Source: Salinimicrobium marinum (lineage in GTDB: Bacteria; Bacteroidota; Bacteroidia; Flavobacteriales; Flavobacteriaceae). Taken from it: 39,956 nucleotides of DNA. Of this stretch, positions 33,941 through 39,956 are shown piece after piece. The DNA lies in the NCBI RefSeq assembly GCF_014651535.1, contig NZ_BMXB01000023.1:1-39956 (forward strand), read 5' to 3'. Position 1 is the first letter of the stretch. Each line of letters begins with the position of its first letter. The notes below the pieces were generated by a model, which saw only the letters and a program-made list of their open reading frames with translations, did not search any database and was not told where the DNA came from. The position numbers were made by a program, and so were the translations under genes.

Positions 33941-35146
33941 TTAATCTTTCAGTATATTTAAAATACTTTTCTTAAAATTTTCATCACTGAAGTAATCCGA
34001 AAAAGGTTCTGCTTCTGTTTCCCCTCCCAAAATTCTATCAATAAGAAATGATAATTTTAGTTTGATTTCATGTTGGTCATTACAACTGGCTACAAAATCG
34101 CCTGTTCCCACTATACGGCGAACCTCACTTCTTCCAGGAGATAAAGAAAGAATTGGCTTTTTAAGAAAAGAGAGAAAAGGAGCTTTCCCCACTAATATAT
34201 TACTGTGTGGAGCACAATTTTCCAAAATTATTAGAATATCTGTTTCATTCGCTTGTTCAAAAGCAGAACTTTCAAAATTCAATCCACCCAAAAAAATCAG
34301 GTTCGGAGAATCCTGATATTTATTTATCACTCCTGTAGAATGAGCACCTTTTACTCGGAGCACGAATTCTGTTTTTTCCTTATAAAGTGGATTTTCATTT
34401 ATAAGTTCAAGGTAGGCATCCAACAGAAAATTAATATTTCTGGCAAACTGTAAAGCACCATGATAGGAAATGGTAACCTGCTTTTTCTTTGCCCTCACTC
34501 CAATTGCAGATTTTATATCAAAAGCAGAACTTTCAAATTGATGGGGAAGTGTATAGAAAGCTTTGTTCGTCCCAAAAAGGTGCTGTAAGTCTTCAGACAA
34601 CATTTTAGAGGGACTCATGCATTTTTTGGCCGTGATTACAACCTTCCACATTTTCTTAAGCCCCTGTAGCGTTAAATTATCTAAAACAAGTTTTGAACCG
34701 GTATCCCAAAAGACAGGAAAGGCATCATGAAAATTAATAACAGCTTTTTTAAGAATTGGCAGACCAGCAGCTGCCAAAATCGTTTCATGCTCTAAACCCG
34801 AACTCCTAATAAAGATATGGTCATATTGCTCTGGATCGATTTTCTGAATATGCTTTCGGTACTTTCCCACATGTTTTTCTTTGTTTAGGGAAATGCCTGT
34901 CACTCTCCAATAAAAGCGATTAATAAATTTTGTTGAAGCAGGAATTTTCGGATCAATATAGTGCTGTTCCAAATGATCAATGGGTAACAAATGCAGCTTA
35001 TCGTCATTATGATGGTTTCTTAAATAAAGCACATCAATGCTTGAACTGGGAAAACTTTTTCTAAGTTTGGAAATGAAAGACCTTGAGACGATACCTTCAC
35101 TGGTCCCCGATATGCGCAAATCTTGAATTATTACTAAGCATCTCAT
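33941..35146 (-). CDS. GT-B-like glycosyltransferase
   Basis: A 401-residue soluble protein. The N-terminus MRCLVIIQDLRISGTSEGI and the middle YDHIFIRSSGLEHETILAAA and AVINFHDAFPVFWDTGSKL fit the acceptor half of a GT-B fold. The second half has VTISYHGALQFARNINFLLD, RVKGAHSTG, NLIFLGGLNFESSAFEQA and DILIILENCAPHSNILVGK, followed by KPILSLSPGRSEV. This is a degenerate version of the GT4 donor site without a clear E-x7-E. A glycosyltransferase role is likely from fold and context, but the family is not certain. Confidence 0.65.
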   Translation of the reverse strand: MRCLVIIQDLRISGTSEGIVSRSFISKLRKSFPSSSIDVLYLRNHHNDDKLHLLPIDHLEQHYIDPKIPASTKFINRFYWRVTGISLNKEKHVGKYRKHIQKIDPEQYDHIFIRSSGLEHETILAAAGLPILKKAVINFHDAFPVFWDTGSKLVLDNLTLQGLKKMWKVVITAKKCMSPSKMLSEDLQHLFGTNKAFYTLPHQFESSAFDIKSAIGVRAKKKQVTISYHGALQFARNINFLLDAYLELINENPLYKEKTEFVLRVKGAHSTGVINKYQDSPNLIFLGGLNFESSAFEQANETDILIILENCAPHSNILVGKAPFLSFLKKPILSLSPGRSEVRRIVGTGDFVASCNDQHEIKLKLSFLIDRILGGETEAEPFSDYFSDENFKKSILNILKD

Positions 35147-35202
35147 AATCTATTTAATTTTTGAAAATCCAGAAAACCTTCTACGGAAGGAAATAAAGGC
35201 AA

Positions 35203-36159
35203 TTACTTCATTTTACCTTTATATCCTTTCAACCTACTATGATATGAATTTCGAATGTTTCGTGAGAAGTCCAATAAAAATAACGCGAAGCCCGGCATGT
35301 CATACTTCCTAAAATAAAGTAATGCCAACTTTGAAAATAAAATAAAATTTGCTTTATCATCTAATACCCGCTTCTCCATTTTTTTTAAAAGCACCCGCTT
35401 CTCCATTTTTGAAAACCTGGTGGAATAGTTTTTTAAAAGATAATTATAAAATAAAAATGAACTGGTGTTCTTTAAACGTGAGAGATCATTTCTTCCTGAA
35501 ATGCTTATTTTGCTTAACCTTATATAAACCACAGCAGCATTAATAGAAAAAATATTTCCAAAATTAGAAAATTCCAAGAGAGCTAAATCGTCGGTATGCC
35601 ATGCTAGTGGCAAATCTTTAAATTTATATTTTCTAACGGAGGAAATTTTAAAAATATGTTCACTAATGGAACTTCTGGCATTGCCATTTATCTTTCTGAA
35701 CAAAAAACGGATAGAATTTTCAATCACAGGGTGCCTTTGAACTTCAGAAATAGCTTTTCCCTGACTGTCTATTACTAAACTAGCAAACCGAATTACATCT
35801 ATTGCCTCCATATTAATATTAGTAAGATGAGTATAAAATTCAGCAATGCAATTCATCCCAAGAACATCATCGTCTCCCAAGATTATTACCCACTCTTCTA
35901 TATCAACTTGATTCAGACATCTCTGCCATTGTTTAGACAAAGAATTTGCCCCTAAATTTTGATCAAAATTGGTATACCTAATTTTAATCATATTAGAGTA
36001 TCTTCCAATTATCTCTAAGGGATCATCAGGGCTAGCATCATTCCCAACATAGACCGTAAACCTCTTATTGGTTTGAATACTTAACGACTCCAATGTCTTA
36101 TCAAAAAAATCTTTTTTGAAAAAAGGAATTACAACTGCTATTTGGTTTTCTTCCATCAT
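35203..36159 (-). CDS. GT2 family glycosyltransferase with a 9-codon internal duplication
   Basis: A 318-residue GT-A enzyme. It opens NQIAVVIPFFKKDFFDKTLE, with VYVGNDASPDDPLEI, the QNLGANSLSKQWQRC segment and the metal motif WVIILGDDDVLGM near residues 90-102. Near the C-terminus the sequence KMEKRVLLKKMEKRVLDD contains a perfect heptapeptide repeat with a period of nine residues. It is encoded by an 18 bp direct repeat (35366-35383 and 35393-35410) with 27 bp period. Either of two adjacent start codons (MM) is possible. Confidence 0.85.
   Translation of the reverse strand: MMEENQIAVVIPFFKKDFFDKTLESLSIQTNKRFTVYVGNDASPDDPLEIIGRYSNMIKIRYTNFDQNLGANSLSKQWQRCLNQVDIEEWVIILGDDDVLGMNCIAEFYTHLTNINMEAIDVIRFASLVIDSQGKAISEVQRHPVIENSIRFLFRKINGNARSSISEHIFKISSVRKYKFKDLPLAWHTDDLALLEFSNFGNIFSINAAVVYIRLSKISISGRNDLSRLKNTSSFLFYNYLLKNYSTRFSKMEKRVLLKKMEKRVLDDKANFILFSKLALLYFRKYDMPGFALFLLDFSRNIRNSYHSRLKGYKGKMK
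35366..35410. repeat. In-frame direct repeat, 27 bp period
   Basis: The 18 bp sequence ACCCGCTTCTCCATTTTT occurs at 35366-35383 and again at 35393-35410. The period is a multiple of three, so the reading frame of the GT2 gene is kept. Confidence 0.85.
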
Positions 36160-36234
36160 TTAACTGAACAGTTCCTAAATTTGCAAAAATTCACAGTCTT
36201 GATTGGTTCTAACACCTTCCTCTGGTATATAAAC

Positions 36235-37182
36235 CTAAACAGGTCGTTTCATTTTTATATATTTTTTGTACTGAGGGTAAATTACTTTATATAACTTATA
36301 TTTTAGTAAATAAGCATTTGCAAACTTTGTATTTATACCATTTTCTTTAAAAAAGGATCTATATTGTTGGAGTACTTTTTTCTCTGTTTCCCAATTATTT
36401 AATAATATGCGTAGTAACTTCCATTTAAAAAATGGTTTTACTACAATATCATGAGATTTTAAATGGCTATGGATTAATCTTAAACTGTCCAATAGCGAAT
36501 ATAACCGATTGGAATTGATTTGATGACTTAACCTATCTCCGTCATGTTCCCGATAAAGGACATGACAATTGGGGCTGGAAACAACTTTTTTTGCCTGTAG
36601 TATAACCCGGGCGAAAAATTCCGCATCATCATTCAATGTCAAATTCGGATGCCAAAGTCCGGCTTTTTCTACTACGTATCTAGGAGCAAGAAAAGTGTGT
36701 GGAGGCACAAAGGTCTGTTGTTTTCTTAGTTCCTCAAAATATTCTTTAGGCGTTAGATTGTCTTTTCCAATGAGTAAATTTCTTCTAAAATACTTTTTGC
36801 CCGGCCATAATATATCCCAGTCGCAAGTGGCAATAGCGGATTCGTATGATTTTAAAGTTTGCACCTGTGAAGCTAGTTTGTTTTCCGACATAAGGTCATC
36901 ATCATCCAACCATTGTATATATTCCCCTTGACTCTTTAAAAACCCATAATTCCTGCAAGAAGAGGCTCCTTTTTTATAGGATGAAGGCCTTTCGTAATAA
37001 TTAAAGCGTTTATCAGCATCAGTAAATTCTCTAACTACAAACCTTGTATGATCCTCACTACCATCATCCACAATTATACACTCCCAGTTGGCTAACTTCT
37101 GTTTAGAAACAGAAATCAAGGTCTCCCTTAATAAATTTGCCCTATTATAAGTAGGAATAATAATGGAAACTACAATCTTCAT
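36235..37182 (-). CDS. GT2 family glycosyltransferase
   Basis: A 315-residue GT-A enzyme with a textbook start, VVSIIIPTYNRANLLRETL, then CIIVDDGSEDHTRFVV, GASSCRNYGFLKSQGEYI and the metal motif IQWLDDDDLMS near residues 90-100. NLTLNDDAEFFARVIL supplies the catalytic-base region. The C-terminal ~100 residues are basic and partly helical, probably for membrane or acceptor contact. Upstream and downstream neighbours are also GT2 genes of similar length, suggesting repeated duplication and divergence. Confidence 0.9.
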   Translation of the reverse strand: MKIVVSIIIPTYNRANLLRETLISVSKQKLANWECIIVDDGSEDHTRFVVREFTDADKRFNYYERPSSYKKGASSCRNYGFLKSQGEYIQWLDDDDLMSENKLASQVQTLKSYESAIATCDWDILWPGKKYFRRNLLIGKDNLTPKEYFEELRKQQTFVPPHTFLAPRYVVEKAGLWHPNLTLNDDAEFFARVILQAKKVVSSPNCHVLYREHDGDRLSHQINSNRLYSLLDSLRLIHSHLKSHDIVVKPFFKWKLLRILLNNWETEKKVLQQYRSFFKENGINTKFANAYLLKYKLYKVIYPQYKKYIKMKRPV

Positions 37183-37202
37183 TTTTTTATCTCGTTTGAT
37201 TT

Positions 37203-38138
37203 TCAGAAGTTTAAAATTCTTAATACCAGTTTTCTAAAAAACCAATGAAATTTTCTAGCAGTTTTAAATCTCCAATAATCCCATGTATTTAAATTTTTAA
37301 ACAATTCTTGGATTTGATCAAGCAGATGTGAGTCATATTGGTACAACAGAAACTTGCGGGAAAAATAGAACAAGGTAATCCTAGAATGAATGTTATGTTC
37401 TTTTAAGTAATCAAAAACTTTAATTTTTACAATCGCCGATGCTTTACGACGCTCATAATCACTGTCATCATTCTCAGTCATAGAATTTTTATGCTTCCTT
37501 CTATAAACCAGCACATTATCCACAATATTATATTTCGGATTTGTTCTGAGAAACTCCTTCGAAAACAACTCCCAATCTTCAGCAAAAAACAAACTCTCGT
37601 CAAATCTAAAATTCCTCACATAGCTATATCTAAAAACAGGAACTTGGGCTACTAATTTCACCTCGCTTGTTAAATAAGCCTCTCCTAATGTAAGGTTAGA
37701 TCTGTAAGAAGACACATTCCTTTCATTTCCCAGTATTTCGGAATTACTTACGAAATTCTTCATACTGCACAAGGAAAAGCAGGTCTCTTGATTATGATTT
37801 AAACTTTCAATTTGAAGTTCCAGTTTCTTTGGATGCATGATATCATCATCATCAAAAAACTGAAGGAACTCTGGGTCAAAATCAGGAGCCATATCTAAAC
37901 CCTGATTTCGCGTTCCCGGCAAACGTGCGCCGTATTTTTTTTCCTTTTTATGATAAAATATTCTGGAATCTTTTCTCACATATTGCGAAACGACATCCAT
38001 GGTATTGTCAACAGAATTATCGTCTATAACCAGACATTCCCAATTGGGATAGGTCTGAGATATAATGGAATCCAGAGTAGCACCTATAAAATGGGCCCGG
38101 TTGTGTGTAGCCAATAAAATTAAGACCTTACCATTCAT
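37203..38138 (-). CDS. GT2 family glycosyltransferase
   Basis: A 311-residue GT-A enzyme. It has VLILLATHNRAHFIGATLDS, CLVIDDNSVDNTMDVV, RLPGTRNQGLDMA and the metal motif LQFFDDDDIMHPKKLE near residues 91-106. SLFFAEDWELFSKEFLR carries the catalytic-base acidic pair. A short helical C-terminal region ends with IRF-like basic residues. It overlaps the upstream GT2 gene by 4 bp (ATGA), so the two are co-translated. Sugar specificity is unknown. Confidence 0.9.
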   Translation of the reverse strand: MNGKVLILLATHNRAHFIGATLDSIISQTYPNWECLVIDDNSVDNTMDVVSQYVRKDSRIFYHKKEKKYGARLPGTRNQGLDMAPDFDPEFLQFFDDDDIMHPKKLELQIESLNHNQETCFSLCSMKNFVSNSEILGNERNVSSYRSNLTLGEAYLTSEVKLVAQVPVFRYSYVRNFRFDESLFFAEDWELFSKEFLRTNPKYNIVDNVLVYRRKHKNSMTENDDSDYERRKASAIVKIKVFDYLKEHNIHSRITLFYFSRKFLLYQYDSHLLDQIQELFKNLNTWDYWRFKTARKFHWFFRKLVLRILNF

Positions 38139-38971
38139 AACCGTATGAGGGATTTAAAATAACGTAAAGGTCGTAAAACCTGTGACCCGATTATAAACTC
38201 CAATCGACTGGTATGTTTAATTTTTTCTTTTTCCTCCCGTTCAATCCGGTTTAGAAGATGATCAACAAAATTTTGAAAATGCTCTTTATAAAGGTTTTCA
38301 TGTTTGGAGTACAAATAACGCAAGAGGGCATACTTGTTTTTATTTGCGACGGTTGTTGTTGTATTTATCCTTTTTCGATAGTTATACAATGGTTCCGGTA
38401 TAACTACGGCTTTACCACCATCCTTGAGAAGTCTTATAAAAAACTCCCAATCTTCAAACCCTTTCCTCATGGATTCATCATACCCTCCTATTGCTAAAGC
38501 TTCCCTTCTTCGAAAAAGGGAAGTTCCCAATGCGCAGTTATAATTTAAAAAATCCTTTAGGTAACCTCCACCAGGTTTGAATATATCATAGCCGGAATTT
38601 CTTAATCGTTTGGCATAACAGGTCACAATTTTCACCTCTTCTTTTCCCTGAATCAGCTTTACAGCCTTTTCACAAAAAGAAGGTTCGAAAAAATCATCGC
38701 TATCCAGCGTAAGAATATAATCCCCTCTTGCTGCTTTTACTCCCTTATTACGAGCACTGCTTTGACCCCGATTGTCCTGAGTAATTAAAGCTGTGAGGTA
38801 AGGTTTTATTTTTTCAAGGACTGCTTTAGTCTCTTCATTCGATCCATCATCTATGACAATAACTTCAATTTTAGGATACGTTTGGTTCAAGGCGGAATCC
38901 ACAGACTGCTCAATGTACCGGCCATCATTATAGCAGGGAATAATTATAGATAATAAAGGTTGCCTATCCAT
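38135..38971 (-). CDS. GT2 family glycosyltransferase
   Basis: A 278-residue GT-A enzyme. Motifs in order are LLSIIIPCYNDGRYIEQSVD, VIVIDDGSNEETKAVL, NRGQSSARNKGVKAARGDYI, the metal site LTLDSDDFFEP near residues 92-102, and RKGFEDWEFFIRLLKDGG with the catalytic base. Those are the complete marks of an inverting GT2 such as the WfgS/WbbD-like O-antigen transferases. Its start is 13 bp after the stop of the exostosin-like gene. Confidence 0.92.
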   Translation of the reverse strand: MDRQPLLSIIIPCYNDGRYIEQSVDSALNQTYPKIEVIVIDDGSNEETKAVLEKIKPYLTALITQDNRGQSSARNKGVKAARGDYILTLDSDDFFEPSFCEKAVKLIQGKEEVKIVTCYAKRLRNSGYDIFKPGGGYLKDFLNYNCALGTSLFRRREALAIGGYDESMRKGFEDWEFFIRLLKDGGKAVVIPEPLYNYRKRINTTTTVANKNKYALLRYLYSKHENLYKEHFQNFVDHLLNRIEREEKEKIKHTSRLEFIIGSQVLRPLRYFKSLIRL

Positions 38972-38984
38972 CTAGTAGTTACAC

Positions 38985-39779
38985 TTATAATTTTTGTAAT
39001 GAGCTGATTGCTTTTTCGATGCTACACCAACCTCCTTGAATAAAAATTTTATTGAATTTTTTATTTTCTATCCTTTCGATAACAGAACTTGCAGTCAAAT
39101 GAGAATTATAATAATCTAGAACGTTCGCCCGTATCCGTAAAATTTCTGAATCAGATAAATTAAAGGACTTTCTAATAACTTCATCCAGACCCTCTAAAGT
39201 TTCAAAGAATAAAGAGTTTTCACCGTTTACCAGCTCAGGATGCAAACTTTTAGCGTAAGACCTCTGAATAATTGGTATGCACCCTACAGACATGGCTTCT
39301 ATCAAATTATGACAATATGGAATTATTGTTCCTGGTAACGCCAGATAAAAATTGAATTCTCTAGTTATCTTCTTCAGATTTTGAAAATCTATACTAAAAT
39401 CGTTTTGAGTATCAATTAAAATCACCCCATTATCCGCTTCGCCGGAAATGTAATTATTTAAATCATTGAACGATTTTATCTTCATAAAAATATTAGCACA
39501 AATCAAGTAGTCATACACTCTTCTTCTACTGACAATACTGAAGATTGGAAAATTTTCTATTTTATAATAAAATCGAGAATCCATATTACCAGTCATAAAA
39601 ATAGATTTTTTACGAGAACCTCCTAAATCCCATTTGTCCTTTTCTTCAATTCGATAGTTTAATGGGTACTGACCCATAGGTACAAAAAAGTAATCCATAT
39701 TGTCCTCACAAGAAACAAAATAGTCATTACTTAATTGTTCTTTCTTTATGATTAAATGATTTTCTCCAGTTCCTGGCAT
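38985..39779 (-). CDS. Exostosin-like glycosyltransferase, C-terminal part of a probably longer frameshifted gene
   Basis: From the ATG at 39779 the frame gives 264 residues. The C-terminal part has YLALPGTIIPYCHNLIEAM, SVGCIPIIQRSYAKSL and NGENSLFFETLEGLDEVI, which recall the donor half of exostosin/GT47-like or GT-B enzymes. An N-terminal half is missing. The same frame stays open upstream to a TAA at 39878-39876 without another ATG and reads EGEFRYTSWLLEEKILKFG just before the methionine, which looks like real coding sequence. A second frame (39788-39955) carries the apparent preceding part. The two join by a -1 step at 39842-39836. The ATG at 39779 may therefore be internal, not the true start. 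Confidence 0.65.
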   Translation of the reverse strand: MPGTGENHLIIKKEQLSNDYFVSCEDNMDYFFVPMGQYPLNYRIEEKDKWDLGGSRKKSIFMTGNMDSRFYYKIENFPIFSIVSRRRVYDYLICANIFMKIKSFNDLNNYISGEADNGVILIDTQNDFSIDFQNLKKITREFNFYLALPGTIIPYCHNLIEAMSVGCIPIIQRSYAKSLHPELVNGENSLFFETLEGLDEVIRKSFNLSDSEILRIRANVLDYYNSHLTASSVIERIENKKFNKIFIQGGWCSIEKAISSLQKL

Positions 39780-39787
39780 TCCAAATT

Positions 39788-39956
39788 TTAAAATTTTTTC
39801 CTCCAGTAACCATGACGTATATCTAAACTCTCCTTCTTTTTTGTATAGTTCATTACTAGTGATGCGTTGATTTTTTTAAAAAGCTTATAATTGACTGATA
39901 ATAAAATACTTATACACGTTCTTTGATTTTTTGATTTGAATTGATATGTAGCTTTG
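39788..39956 (-). pseudogene. N-terminal fragment of the exostosin-like gene, in a different frame, cut by the window edge
   Basis: Reading the minus strand from 39955 gives an open frame to a TAA at 39790-39788, beginning KATYQFKSKNQRTC and including LLSVNYKLFKKINASLVMNY. It resembles coding sequence up to MNYTKK near 39836 and then degenerates (KESLDIRHGYWRKKF). At the point of change the codons are ACA AAA AAG, the heptamer A AAA AAG in the correct phase for -1 slippage. One extra A or a -1 shift gives YTKKEGEFRYTSW and enters the downstream frame. It is either an indel (mutation or sequencing error in a run of six A) or programmed frameshifting. Confidence 0.55.

Noticed and set aside
1-39956. 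CRISPR array, tRNA or rRNA genes
   Set aside because: No regularly spaced repeats and no tRNA-like or rRNA sequence were noticed on either strand; a covariance search was not possible here.

Overview
The window looks like a chromosomal segment of a marine-type flavobacterium (Bacteroidota, Flavobacteriaceae; a Gramella/Salegentibacter-like relative is my guess). The reasons are the housekeeping genes and their order (recQ divergent from kpsF-tatC-AhpD-like, then lptB), a cyclophilin-FKBP fusion, AT-rich DNA, promoter -7 elements of the TAnnTTTG type in front of several genes, and flavobacterial palindromic repeats. No tRNA, rRNA or CRISPR array was seen.

Layout. Positions 1-250 hold the end of an IS3-like element that runs off the left edge. 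Positions 261-9641 are core genome: a two-domain peptidyl-prolyl isomerase and recQ on the minus strand; kpsF, tatC, an AhpD-like protein and lptB on the plus strand; pssA on the minus strand; and lnt on the plus strand. The theme is cell-envelope biogenesis: Kdo precursor for LPS, Tat export, LPS transport, phosphatidylethanolamine precursor and lipoprotein N-acylation.

From 9831 to the right edge every gene is on the minus strand and belongs to one large surface-polysaccharide locus, transcribed right to left and entering from beyond the right edge. It holds about 17 glycosyltransferases or glycosyltransferase-like proteins (GT2/GT-A and GT4/GT-B folds), a polyprenyl-phosphate sugar-1-phosphate transferase with its own internal promoter, an O-antigen polymerase/ligase-like membrane protein, a membrane-anchored beta-propeller protein, and a nonulosonic (sialic-type) acid module: neuB, neuC, neuA and a 2-hydroxyacid dehydrogenase. 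A plausible reading is that NeuC, NeuB and NeuA make a CMP-activated nonulosonic acid, the many transferases build a repeat unit on a lipid carrier primed by the WcaJ-type enzyme, and the Wzy/WaaL-like protein polymerises or ligates it. No flippase (wzx), polysaccharide co-polymerase or export gene is visible, so the locus must continue outside the window.

Mobile and repeat DNA interrupts the locus. An IS110-family transposase (16359-17666) is bracketed by two copies of a 93-94 bp REP-like repeat, with a non-coding upstream segment that could encode a bridge RNA. Other palindromic repeats lie at 24039-24090 and 30737-30842, and both create false N-terminal extensions of the neighbouring genes; a small one sits in frame inside a glycosyltransferase at 18488-18509. 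At the right edge an exostosin-like gene appears to be split by a -1 frame change at an A AAA AAG heptamer. The right-hand ~8 kb (31.9-40 kb) looks more AT-rich than the core genes, which fits lateral exchange.
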